Of a DNA stretch of 64,000 nucleotides, positions 49,990 through 61,566 are shown piece by piece. A program made the translations under genes and the position numbers. Position 1 is the stretch's first letter. Each line of letters starts with the position of its first letter. The stretch spans positions 2,790,001 through 2,854,000 of the forward strand of contig NC_063435.1 of NCBI RefSeq assembly GCF_020379485.1, written 5' to 3'. The notes under the pieces were generated by a model. That model worked only from the letters and a program-made list of their open reading frames with translations, was not told the DNA's origin and did no database searches. The stretch is from Brassica napus (taxonomy: Eukaryota; Streptophyta; Magnoliopsida; Brassicales; Brassicaceae).

Positions 49990-50035
49990 TGATCTCATAA
50001 ACTTTTTTTTTTTGGTCGAATGATCTCATAAACTT
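49990..50035. repeat. micro-insertion, 15-bp perfect target duplication
   Basis: tgatctcataaactt at 49990-50004 and 50021-50035 brackets nine T plus ggtcgaa (16 bp). Confidence 0.8.
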
Positions 50036-50133
50036 CTTCTCCTTGACATATACTTGTATTAATCTCTAACCACCAAAAAAAGTTTAGTGCATTCTGCGCT
50101 CTCTGCTATTTTTCATTAATGTTTCTCATATTT

Positions 50134-50182
50134 GGAAAGCTATTACTTTCGTGTTACAAAAAAAAAAGGAAAGCTATTACTT
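50134..50182. repeat. micro-insertion, 15-bp perfect target duplication
   Basis: ggaaagctattactt at 50134-50148 and 50168-50182 brackets tcgtgttac plus ten A (19 bp). Confidence 0.8.
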
Positions 50183-50886
50183 CCTTACCTTCCCATTATT
50201 ATAATTTTCATCCATTATAAAAGTTATAAATCTATTGACGTGGTAAGAGAATTAAATGGCTCACGTGAACCTGGTAGAAGAAGCAAAGCAAAGATAACTT
50301 TGACAAACAACTAAGCAAGTATGCTAAAAGTCTTTGATTATCAATTATTGAACTACACGCTTTCGTACAGTTTTATAGTATTGATCTAAATAAATTATCT
50401 TGTAAACATTACTTATTGACTGTTTCAGTCACCAGTTTTAGTGTATGTATTATGTTTTCTTTATTCTCTGCTATTTACTCAGATAAAGTATTGCCTTGCC
50501 TTTTGAGTCTCGTTTAGGTATGCAAGTAGGATTTGCATCCACGAGTTTTCGCTTAACGTGGACTCACAATTCATATAGTGCGAATCAATAGCGGGAAGAA
50601 ACAAATTGTAATATGGCAGAATATAAACCACACACAAACTAACGGCTAGTATACAACTGTTCAACAACAACAACAAAATAAAGGAAGGAAATAAAAGTCA
50701 TATATATTCCTTATTGCATTGTATAATTTTCGGGTTGATCTATGTCAGTCTCATCAAGTCACGATGATATTCAAAATCTTAGACACCTTCCTAATCTAGT
50801 AAACCCGAGCGATTTGTTCGTTTTAAATTATTTATATCACTGTGAACATAGCTGGAGTGGAGTTCACCAAAGTTAAAGCAGAAAAA
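50183..50886. other. intergenic, no gene seen
   Basis: A short precursor repeat of the hairpin arm (acatagctggagtg) already occurs at about 50849. Confidence 0.35.
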
Positions 50887-51234
50887 CATAGCTGGAGTGC
50901 GCTGGAATAAAGACTGTACTTCAATTTTTGCATACTTGTACTACAAATTACTCATTATCGTGCATTCGTAATAGTCTACTTTAAGTATTTCATTTGCTTC
51001 CTTGATATTTACTTTTTTTTTGCCAAAGGAACCAAATTGAGGTGGTTCGGGAACGCACTCACCGTGGAAACTGTTTAGTCGCACTCGGAGAGAGAGAAAA
51101 AGTTGCATCGCAGAACCTTCATATCATTATACATGCATACTTAGTAGACTATTACTAATGCACGATAATGAGTAATTATGTAGTACAAGTATGCAAAAAT
51201 TGAAGTAGTCTTTAGTCCGACACTCCAGCTATGT
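50887..51234. repeat. long foldback: ~95-bp near-identical inverted arms
   Basis: Left arm 50887-50980 (catagctggagtgcgctgg...agtctact) is inverted at about 51143-51234 (agtagact...ccagctatg), about 90% identical by eye with a few small gaps. The loop is about 160 bp. There are no target duplications or MITE-type ends. Confidence 0.85.
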
Positions 51235-52424
51235 TGCAAAAAAAAGTACGTATCTTTAATTTTTTTGTGAATGTAATCGATAAAACATGTGTAGTGTTTA
51301 TACAGATAGAGAGAAGAGTGATCAAGCAACAAGACACGAACGAGTCACGGGCTTAAAAAAAAACTCAAAATACTAGAAAACAATTTTGATAAGGCTTATC
51401 TTTGACAACCCAGAATGTTGCAACAGTCTTTTTCTCTCACGAATAATATTTTGTTCTTTATATGTAAGATGTATTGTTTATGTAATTTGTATGTAAACAA
51501 ATGTATGGTGCAGTCGATCAATTATCATAATAAGATCCAAATAAAAGCTTATCAGAAAAGACTTGTCCTTGTAATGCATATGATTGGTTCAACTTAGTGA
51601 GTGTGTGCTTTAGTGGGTCGACACGAATCCTTTCATTTCCTTTATATCTTTTTTGTCAACCATCCATTTATTTTTTTTGTTTTGTTTTTCACATAAATTA
51701 ACTATGTGTTTTTCTGCCAGTAATAATTTTAAAATTTTATATTTATATTTAAAATAAAATTTTATTAAATATTGTAGATTTCATTATTTTCTTACCAATA
51801 TTTTAATATAAATTGATTTAATTAAACATAAAATTAAGATAAACATAATTTTTTTTATTTTAAATTATATTTAAGAATATTTATGTATATATATTTAAAA
51901 TTACAATCTTAAATGAAAGAAATTATCTATTTCGTTTGGTTAAATATATTAAATCAACTTGTATAAAACTAATAAAAAATTGGTATAAAATTGTATAATT
52001 ATAAAAATTAAAAATAAACAGTATTTATAAAATTTATAGTATATCAAAGAAACTAATGATTTTACGATTATTTTTTTTTTAATAAAATAAAACAATATTT
52101 CGAAATTATAAGAAAATTAAATAAAATATTTTTTCAAAATTTGTTATATCTTTTTTTTTTCATCAATTTGTAGTGTAATATTTGGATATATTTATCTAAG
52201 TGATGACATATAAGATATTATCATATTGTAAAAAAATATCAAAAATATTAATCTACATTAAATGCAAGGTATGAATTATTACCATGTTCTAAAAAAAAAT
52301 CTAATAATATAAATAACCATTAAATGTAATTGTCGGTGTCATATTTAACCATAAACCAGGTCATCAATGTTATTAGTCATGTCTCATTCGATATATTAAT
52401 ACTGATTTTTTTTGGGGTTTTCAT
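51235..52424. other. AT-rich region, TE-like, no gene seen
   Basis: From about 51700 it is extremely AT-rich, with no open frame or clear element ends. Confidence 0.35.
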
Positions 52425-54330
52425 ATCTATTCTATTAAAATAGAAGTCATTACTTACTTCAGGTGTGGTTTTTTTTTTAATTTGGACCATCCTTAAGAAA
52501 TTTTATTAAATGTACTTTATTAAAAGTAATAACACATAGAATCTTTGAATTACTTTAATCATATTATCATTTCATTTTAAATATAAAAATATATATTTTA
52601 AAAAATCTAACAAATCTGTTTGAAAAGATTTTAACAAGATCTTAAATTTTAAAAATTATATGTAAATATTTTCACCAATTGTGTATTTATTTTTTAAATA
52701 TTATTATACATTAATATATTCAGTTATCGTTTAAAAATGAAAAAAAAATTATATCCTAATTTATATCTTTTATACAATCATAATAAATCGTATTAAAAAA
52801 TTATTATATTGAGCTAAATATGGTAAAATTATATTAAATAATCAATTTACATCTAATTTATTTTCATAATTATAAATACTTATGTTCAAAAATATAATAT
52901 GCTGCTAAAACAAGTTAACATTATCAAACTATATAATACATGTATGAAAATTGACATGTATTTCATGGGGAAATTACATGTTTACCACTTTCATGGTACC
53001 ACTTTTTATTTTTACCACCACTAATGAGACATTTTCAAAAATATATTCTTCATTAAGTGGCAAAAGACCCTTATATCCTTGTTATTTATATATATAATAA
53101 ATCATTATTTAATTAAAAAAATAATAAAAAAAAAAATATTTTTTTTAATGTTTTCGAATTATACTTTTTCAAATTCGAACTTTTTTGATAAAAAAACAAT
53201 TTTTTGAATTTTTTTATTTTTTTTTCAAATTTCTTTTTGAAAAACGAAAATTATGTTTGAAACTATTTTTTAAAATTTTTTTATATATTTTTAAGTATTT
53301 ATATATTTATTAGAATCATAAATTTCACATTCTAAAAACCCTACCCCACCCCTCAACTCTAAACCCTAAGTCTAGATTAGTTAACCCTAAGGGCATAATT
53401 GTATTTTACTCTTCATTAAAAGTGATGGTAAAAGTATTTAGTGTAAACATGAAAAGTGGTACTATGAATGTGGTATTTGTGGTAATTTCCCGTATTTCAT
53501 TAAAGCTGATAATATAAAAATTTTGTAACTACTTTAATCATGATATCTTTTCATTTTAAATATATATATATATATATATTTATTTTTTAAAAAATTATTA
53601 CAACAAATCTGTTGATAAATATTTTAAAAATCTTTTAATTTTTTAATAGATTATGAAAATATTTTCACTAATTTTGTAATTAGAAATGAACTATTATTAT
53701 GCATTAATATATATTTAGTTATTGTTTATAAAATGAAAAATTCTATCCTATTTTTATCTTTTTATAATCATAATCAATCATGTTGAAATAAAATTATTAT
53801 ATTGAACAAAAAATGATAAGTTTATATTAAATTGATAAATTTATAAATTTTACATTCATAAATATAAAATATTCATGTTAAAAATATAATACGATGACAT
53901 AATGACTTAACACTAGCAAACTATATAATACATGTATAAAATTAAGTTTTTTCTTTATACAATAATATATTATCTAATTAAATAAAAGTAAAAACATATT
54001 GCCAAAAGGAAATGTAGCTTTGAAATGCGGGTAAGAATTTAACATAAATTAAATACAAAATAATTTTCAAATATGTTATTTCATGCATATATTAATTTGT
54101 TTAATTACTAAATGCAAATACAATAAGATAAATATATAATAAAAATCAACAAATCCATATGACGGTTTTAAACAATTGATTAACTGCAACATATAACTAT
54201 ATAATTATTAAATTATTGTATCTCAAATAGTTATATATGATTAACTTTTTAAAATATTTACTAATAATGATCTAAAATAAATATTTATGTATATAAAAAT
54301 TAAAACAAACATCCGCGCAGATCTACTATT
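52425..54330 (+). mobile_element. Helitron-like non-autonomous block with internal tandem repeat
   Basis: The 5' end TCTATTCTATTAAAATAG after A resembles Brassicaceae Helitron starts. The 3' side at 54311-54328 (atccgcgcagatctact) resembles a decayed Helitron 3' hairpin and CTRR end. About 450 bp (52508-52964) recur in diverged form at 53497-53948, so the block contains a tandem duplication or two adjacent copies. No Rep/helicase coding sequence is present. Confidence 0.5.
52967..53491. mobile_element. Mutator-type MITE with 9-bp duplication, nested in the Helitron-like block
   Basis: 525 bp. Inverted ends of about 38 bp (ggggaaattacatg... and ...ggtaatttccc). The perfect 9-bp duplication gtatttcat lies at 52958-52966 and 53492-53500. 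It contains a CCCTAAA-like stretch at about 53336-53390. Confidence 0.88.
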
Positions 54331-54567
54331 TTGTTAAAACGAATGAATATGGTTAAATTACAATAATATGAATTGGTATGGTCATACTCGAGCAGCACGT
54401 AAAAGATAGGAAAATATCTATTTAACTAAACAAAAAAACAAGTCAGAGCTGACTTTATCCAATTCCCATCAAATATCCTGCATATTTATCTTTTAATATT
54501 TACTTACCCCAGTCCCTGCCTTTTTAGCCAATACATTCTATACAACTTACTCCATTTGTGTAGTTCT

Positions 54568-54610
54568 AAACCAAGATAAACTTTTACTTCAAAAAAAACC
54601 AAGATAAACT
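54568..54610. repeat. micro-insertion, 15-bp perfect target duplication
   Basis: aaaccaagataaact at 54568-54582 and 54596-54610 brackets tttacttcaaaaa. Confidence 0.7.
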
Positions 54611-54930
54611 AACAATTATTACGTCTAGAAAAGGAAATCAACAACTATTCTTTGCCTGCACCGTAAAATCAGGGGAATTTTTGTTCTCTTGTTATCATAT
54701 AATAATAATATAATTAAGAAAAAATGATTGAGAGCTATGTGAAGTATTGACCACTACATGATTAGTCATGCAAAAATTAAACAGATGCATACTTAGCTAC
54801 ATGAAATATATGTTATGTATGACAACTACTCAATTTAATGATGTTATGTAGTTAATAATATCACAAGCTTAATTTTATTAATAAAAGCTAGATGTTGAAA
54901 AAATGTTAACTCTTTTAATTCTCATGTTTG

Positions 54931-55360
54931 ATTAAAATCCGACCCACCCAACCGCAATTTAACTAAAGCTCAACCCATTGCCATATAGAGGAAAATCATG
55001 AAATTTAGTGTTTATATTCAAATCAGTGTGAGAGAAAGGAAGTCGGTGAAATCGTGTGGGATTATTGGCCATAATTGAGAGAGAAGTTAATCGATCCCAA
55101 GACTAAGTCTTTTCTCACTCTCGATTTTGGTCAATAGTCCCACTTGATTTCACCAAATTTTTTTCTCTTTCATCGGTTGAATTGGAAATCTAGTTTTTAG
55201 AGTTAGGTTTTCTCTTTTTGTCACAATAGAGAGACATCGTCCTCGATATTTTTTAAAAAAATTTGGGCTGATTTTAAAATTTTCTGCCAAATTTCATTTT
55301 GGTTTATTTGGTGGGTCAGATCAAATTTTAGTTAAATTATGGTCAGGGTCGGATTTTAAT
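54931..55360. mobile_element. foldback MITE with attaaaatccgaccc ends and an inner hairpin
   Basis: 430 bp. attaaaatccgaccc at the left is inverted at the right (gggtcggattttaat). In the middle, ggtgaaatcgtgtgggatta (from 55048) pairs with the inverse of tagtcccacttgatttcacc (to about 55155). No target duplication could be fixed. Confidence 0.65.
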
Positions 55361-55805
55361 TTATCAATGGGAGGACTGGAAAATAATTATTTTTGAACCA
55401 TAAGAAACATACACAGTTTGGTACAAACACGGATGTCTAAATTCACTAAGGAACACATAAAGATGTCATACTCACAAGTCACAATCCAAAAAGAAAAATA
55501 AGTTCCCAAACGAGAAATGAAAACAAGAAAAAAACTTACAAATACACAAAACACTGAGAAAATACTGTAAATATTACAAGTTTTTCTATAAATAAACGGT
55601 ATAATATAATTAGATAAATGAGCTAAAGCACCAGTCGGACACTTGGGTGTAGAGAATATGACTTTATAAGCAAACAAAAAATTTGATCAAAAAAAAAAAG
55701 AAGAAGGAATAAGAAATTAGTGAAGGTGCAAAATTAATAAAATGATAAAGTGAGTTAAAAGAAGAGTTAGACTTGTAAGAGTCAAAGTGAGAAGTTCGAG
55801 TAGAG

Positions 55806-56316
55806 ATGGCTCAATACCCAATATGGACTAGTGTCAGTGATGTTCACATGGCAATGCTCAATTCACTGGCTGCTTCTGCTTATTCTTTCTCCAATCTTCA
55901 ACGGGTAACATTTTTTCCTATTCCCATCGAATCAATGACCAGGCAAAAGTTAAACAAAATTACGCAATTTAATGTCATGTGTTTGGAAATAATCGTGATT
56001 GTTTGTTTATATATTATATATGTGATAAATTGATAATGCTCATCCCATGCAGAATGTTCTGTATGAAACGAACCAAACATCATCTTCAAACGAAAGTAAA
56101 CGAACTAAATATTGTATCCATTTGTACAGAGAGATGTGTTTGTTTTTGGCCATAATAAGCACAGTGCATGAGTCGCCTGGTCTCGTGAGATCGCTACCGA
56201 GATCATGTCTCATAGTCATATATCAAAAGCATACTGTAGTCGGTCATTTAGTGATCAATAGATTCTTGATTTGCTTGTTACGGGGACGTCTGCCAAAAAG
56301 AACAAACGAAAAATGA
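55806..56316 (+). CDS. possible two-exon gene of unknown function
   Basis: From ATG 55806 a frame reads MAQYPIWTSVSDVHMAMLNS and so on, to a plausible donor CGG|GTAACA at about 55905. A plausible acceptor (catgcag) precedes 56053, where NVLYETNQTSSSNESKRTKY continues to a stop at 56316 if the phase is right. There is no recognisable domain. It may be a lineage-specific gene, a fragment or chance. Confidence 0.25.
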
Positions 56317-56402
56317 TCTCTTATCTGCTAATAAGCAACCAAGCGGTTTCAACCTAATAGTAAAAAAGTTCCATCTGGAGTTTCCGTTCTCTATTTGATT
56401 TT

Positions 56403-56519
56403 CTTTGGCTATCCGTAGATATTTTAAATGGTAAAAAAACTCAAATCTCTATGGACATCGTAGTGATTAGTCATTGAGCTTAGAAAACCTTTGAAATCAC
56501 ACCGCAACTATAAAAAAAA
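56403..56519 (+). mobile_element. 5'-truncated SINE, same family as 10905-11090
   Basis: The block tcgtagtgattagtc, then cctttg and atcacac, and the final oligo(A) match the 3' half of the SINE at 10905-11090. The tRNA-like head is missing. Confidence 0.75.
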
Positions 56520-59288
56520 ATCTGTTAATGAGCGGTTAAAAAATGTAGCTTTTAAACTTTAAAGACATCATAAGAAAGAAGAAATCCGTGTAGAGGCTTT
56601 GAAAGTAGTAATATCAATAGGTAAAAATCACCGAGCGAAATATTTTATAAATATTTATTAAACTAATATTTTTTTTAATTATTTTTAGATAAAACAAAAG
56701 ATATGTAAAATATATTTTAATGATTTGATCAAATTAAAATTAGAAAATATTTAAGTTTTATCAATTCAAGTATATACATATTTCTAAGATTTAAAAATTA
56801 AAATATTTATGCATTTTATATGGTATGTAGTATAATTTAAACAATACTAAAATATTTATTTTTAAATTTGAATACCTACTAAATGAGACTTTCTACTTAC
56901 ATGATTTAATAATCATTTTTATAAAGCTATAACAAAAATTTAAACCATTGATCATAAAAATTTTCATTGCAAGACATTTAACCTTATAATAATTTTAAAT
57001 TGTTTTTAAAATTTTAAAATATAATATATATGAAAATTTTAAATTGTATTATATGGTTAATGTGATTGTTAAATTTGTTTTGACAATATAAAATTAAATA
57101 GAAAATGATAGAAGATATATTGCTAAATATTTACTATTCAAAATCATAAATTGTCATATATATTTTAACAACATTTGTTAATTTATGGCTTTTAAAAAAA
57201 AAGAAAAAATGTAAAAATTAATAGATTATCAATTAATGTTATCAATTATAAGAATATTATATGTTTAGGTTGACTAATCTGTTTTTGTAAAAATTTAAAG
57301 ATGACACATAAGTACATAACATAATTCACTTGTTATAAATAATTATCAATTAACATAAAAACAATTATGGGATGAGTCGAGCCGGGTCGAAGAGCCGGTA
57401 AGTAACCGCAATAATCTGGTGTAAAACCTCGAAATGAGAAAATAATAATTAACGGTGGGGATCGTAAGCTACGAGAAGTATTAGTGTGACCCACGTATCT
57501 AATATAGAATCTTTCTAATGTACGGTGGATTTCCATGTTTGTGGGCCCCAGTTTAGTCCATACCAAACTACATTCACGCCTCATCAGTCATCACTACTCC
57601 CTCTCGCTACTCTCTATGGTAATTCATTACTAATAATATTTAACTTTCTTTGCCGGCAAAATTAAAGAGGAAAAGTAGTACGTTACGAACCAAAATCAAT
57701 CAGTTAATCATAAAGAAAAGTAATTAGTACATTGGCGGATGTGAATTAGAAAGAAGAGTAAGGAAAAAGTTAGTGGTACAAATGTTTGGGCATGTGAAGC
57801 AGTGTAGTGTAAATAGGAGTTACAAAAGTGTTTCAACTTAAAAAGAGAGATCACAGAGAATCTGAGGACTGTAATTGAACAACATCCCTCGATGACTTTG
57901 TATACACAAAAGGACACCACCATCTAACTTTGATACACTAAGAGACAGGAACAGCAAGTGGAACATGTGAGTGATTGCATAACATCATCCAGTGGGTCGT
58001 TTTTTTTTAAATGTTGGGAAATTTATTGTTGATAACGTTTTTTTTTGTATATAGTTGTGTACACAGTGCTCCAATTGGAATGTTAGGTTACTGAGTTTTT
58101 TCTGCTGAAATGCAAACTATTATTTGTTAGATATATTGTGCTTTTCCTTTTGTAATGTGGTGGTCGTTTGGAATTGAATTCTGGAAGTATTGGTTAACCA
58201 TCTAGTAGTCACTAGAGACTCTTTTTTTTATCAAAGTGATTCCATCAACATTGACTTTTCCATTGAGAATGTTCATTATCAAGCTCTAACTAGTAAACAC
58301 AAATGAAATATGAATATTATCATCAGAATGATAAACTAGTAGAACAGTAAATTGATTTAATAAATTTTCACTTTAAAACAAAAAGAAGTTGGTAGCTTTA
58401 TCATTGGGATATTTTACAGTCGTAATTGTATATTGTTTGTAAAATCCCATCGTTAACGCTATCTTATTTTTTCTAAAGAGCAATCAATTGCATCGTACAA
58501 TGATCATGGGATTCTCTATATTATAAATAGTTGATTGACAACTGATTTACCAATTACCAGTGATCGGAATTTGAAAATGAAATTTGCTACGTGGTTACTG
58601 GTTAGCTTGCCAACGTGAAACATCTGTGTGTGTTGTTTATACAAGTTAAGTTTGCCGGCAACATTTTACACAAAATGGGCTGAAACTTCATCCATGCGCA
58701 TATACTGATATACAATACATCAACAGAAACAAATCTTATGAATTAGTGTGATGGGACTATTTGTGAAATAACCAAAAAAAAAATACTAAAATTAGATTTT
58801 GAGAGAAAAGGTAGAGAGAGATGGGAAGATAAAAAAAAAAGAGGGAGTGTGATTTTGGTTAGTTAGTGAATTTGAGTTTTTTTGGGGTATTGAGTACAAA
58901 TTTCTGTAATGTGATTTGAGGCTTATGGTATAATTGGGCTTCAATTGGTTTAAATATTTTGTGGTTTGGATCAAGGCCCAGTTTGTTTTATCTACGAGTG
59001 GGGTGCCGTGGTTTAGAAGGGGGAGAATTATGGAAAGTGCATATGGACAACTGGACATCATGTAATACAAACTAATGGAGATAAGCTAAGAAAGTATTAA
59101 CAGCAATATCAATATTAACTATCTGCATCACAAGTTAACAGCAGTTAATATTAACACTAAAGTGTATTGGAATCTGTAAGAAAATAAAAAACACCACCGC
59201 AAAAAAAAAAAGGCAGTGTACATTTGTACTTGCGGAGGACAATTATATTAAGAAAACTTTAAAACATAAAGGGAGAGATATCACAGAC
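56520..59288. other. AT-rich intergenic, no gene seen
   Basis: 56.6-57.3 kb is extremely AT-rich, without defined ends. The open frames at 57.3-57.9 and 58.8-59.1 kb have no family motifs. Confidence 0.35.
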
Positions 59289-59357
59289 GCACCAGTTGTC
59301 TAGTGGTAGAATAGTACCCTGCCACGGTACAGACCCGGGTTTGATCCAGCTGGTGCA
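59289..59357 (+). pseudogene. tRNA-Gly(GCC), decayed T arm
   Basis: The acceptor stem GCACCAG/CTGGTGC is perfect, and so is the anticodon stem GTACC/GGTAC with loop CTGCCAC (GCC at 59321-59323). The D arm TCTAGTGGTAGA is normal. After CCCGGG the T loop reads TTTGATCC and the 3' side of the T stem is AG instead of CCCGG-like, so the gene is 69 nt, not 71, and the stem cannot close. Box B is damaged. Probably not functional. Confidence 0.8.
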
Positions 59358-60758
59358 TTATTTTTACTTGCTTTAAACTTTAGAAGAGAATCAACAGCAT
59401 AATGGACCGTCTACTTATTTTCCACTCTTATCTTTGTTCTACATAACACACGAGTTACTTGATGTGATTTTGTTGTTGAGAATTTTTGTTTTTAGCGTTC
59501 TCCTTGAATCTCGGCCAACAAAAAAACCACGTATCCTGAGTAGACTTTGCAGATATAATGATGAAGTGACGAGAGATGAATGATGCATCTTGTTGGTTAA
59601 ATAATGCAAATGGATCATGGAAAGCTCAGAACATAATGGGGATGTTTTTATTTGTTTTGTGAATTTATCTATGATAAGTTTTTATGACTAGAAAGTTACG
59701 GAGTGAGGCTGTAAATCTTCATCGGGAACCAGAAATTTATCTATGTTCCTAATTGTATTTTAAGCTATTGTTTATTTGCTCTTGCCATATCTAAGCCTAA
59801 TCTCTTGTATACACTGGATGAGTTTTTTTGGTTCTTTTATCAAAATCCAGTACATGTATCAGAAGAACAGACTAAAACCCTGAGATTTTTCGGATAGGAA
59901 CAGAAGGCTAGAGTTTTGAATTTGGTCATGATTATATACTATGTTTCAGTACCAGTTAGAAAAGCTTGCCAAATTATAATATACTATGTGCGTATTTTAT
60001 AATTAAGATGACTGGGTGGTCAATAACTCATTGTACACAGAGTATCAGAGATGCTAAGAAGAAATGTAGTACCCATAAATATGATATATGTCGAGAGACT
60101 AGTACTAGAAGCACTATGCTTCAGCTAAAAAATTCCAGTTAGAAACTTAGAAATGCTTATCAAATCATAATATTCTATGAGTGTATTTTATTATTACGTG
60201 GTTAATGTACGTAGAAATGCTAAAAAATCTATGTAGGAAACCAATATAAGATTTTCTGTCGAGACACTAGTAATTAAAGTACAATGAATGATATCTAACC
60301 ATGGTTCACATTTTTTTTTTGGTCAAATCCACATGGTTCACTTGATGTAATATTCTCCTAGATCTCGTGGAAGCACTACAAATGATATATTTTTCAATCA
60401 ATATTATATATTCGTGTAATTTATGGATTCACGCATGCAATTGCAATGTTTCTGTGAGTTATTCGCAGTTTCTAAGTCAACATATATAAATTAAACAATA
60501 TATGTCGTACTATACATCCCCTGGTTAGTTTTATTTTCTTTTATTTATTTTTTTTGACTGAATATTTTCAAATTAAAAGCATGAGAAAAAGAGAATACAA
60601 GCCTATCATCTCGATCGAGATCTTGAGTTTGACAATCTAGTTTCTATAATTCAATAATTTGAGATCTTCTCTCGGAAATACATTAACAAACATTTAGTAT
60701 AGTACGTAATTTGTTTGTGACAACTGGTCAAAAGAAGAAGACGCAATCCACATATTTT
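59358..60758. other. intergenic, one micro-insertion
   Basis: No gene is seen. It contains the micro-insertion at 60300-60341. Confidence 0.4.
60300..60341. repeat. micro-insertion, 10-bp target duplication
   Basis: catggttcac at 60300-60309 and 60332-60341 brackets a 22-bp insert: a, ten T, then ggtcaaatcca. Confidence 0.7.
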
Positions 60759-61561
60759 TGTAACATCCCGAGTTGTGATATGTGAAAAGGCTTAAGAGAA
60801 TTGATTTGGTTACCTATGTCACCAAAGTTGACTTACCTTTTCCGGAGCACATCCTAAAAGAACTCCAGAGTTAAGCGTGCTTGAGCTGGAGTAGTGGAAG
60901 GATGGGTGACCTATCGGGAAGTGATTCGCGATAGCGTGCGAGTGAGGCCAAAGCACGGGGAAAGGTCGGGTGGTGATTGCAGGGTCAGTAAACAATGATT
61001 TCGGGCCTTGGAAAATTAACGACCGGCCGTCAGATGGAATGGGGCCCACGGGCCGAGAGAGCGGGCGTGGGTGGCCCATTAGCCGTGGGCGGGTCGGGGC
61101 GTTATAAGTGGTATCAGAGCTGGTTAGCCATCTCAGTTCTGACCTGAGAGGCGTCTTGAGACCTGTCGTGGGGCGCAACGAGGACGTTGCGTTCTTTGAG
61201 AGGGGGTGAATTGTAACATCCCGAGTTGTGATATGTGAAAAGGCTTAAGAGAATTGATTTGGCTACCTATGTCACCAAAGTTGACTTACCTTTTCCGAAA
61301 CACATCCTGAAAGAACTCCAGAGTTAAGCGTGCTTGAGCTGGAGTAGTGGAAGGATGGGTGACCTATCGGGAAGTGATTCGCGATAGCGTGCGAGTGAGG
61401 CCAAAGCATGGGAAAAGGTCGGGTGGTGATTGCAGGGTCAGTAAACAATGATTTCGAGCCTTTGGAAAATTAACGGACCGACCGTCAGACGGGATGGGGC
61501 CCACGGGCCGAGAGAGCGGGCGTGGGTGGCCCATTAGCCGTGGGCGGGTCGGGGCGTTACA
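60759..61561 (+). mobile_element. Cassandra-type TRIM retrotransposon, complete
   Basis: 803 bp with the perfect 5-bp duplication ATTTT (60754-60758 and 61562-61566). LTR1 is 60759-61106 and LTR2 61212-61561, both starting TGTAACATCCCG; the internal part is only 105 bp. A primer-binding site TGGTATCAGAGC (61109-61120), complementary to initiator tRNA-Met, follows LTR1. A purine tract (gagagggggtgaat) precedes LTR2. There is no coding capacity, so it depends on proteins supplied in trans. Both LTRs hold a 5S rRNA-like segment, the defining trait of Cassandra. I count 11 substitutions and two 1-nt gaps between the LTRs, nearly all transitions (about 3%). Confidence 0.93.
60820..60935 (+). other. 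5S rRNA-like domain of the left LTR
   Basis: gaactccagagttaagcgtg, then cttgagctgg, and ggatgggtgacctatcggga closely follow the plant 5S rRNA core, including the internal promoter boxes A and C. The counterpart in the right LTR is at about 61273-61388. Confidence 0.85.
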
Positions 61562-61566
61562 ATTTT

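Noticed and set aside
60819..61178. 119-codon minus-strand frame in the TRIM
   Set aside because: It runs through LTR, 5S-like and primer-site sequence; Cassandra elements have no proteins.
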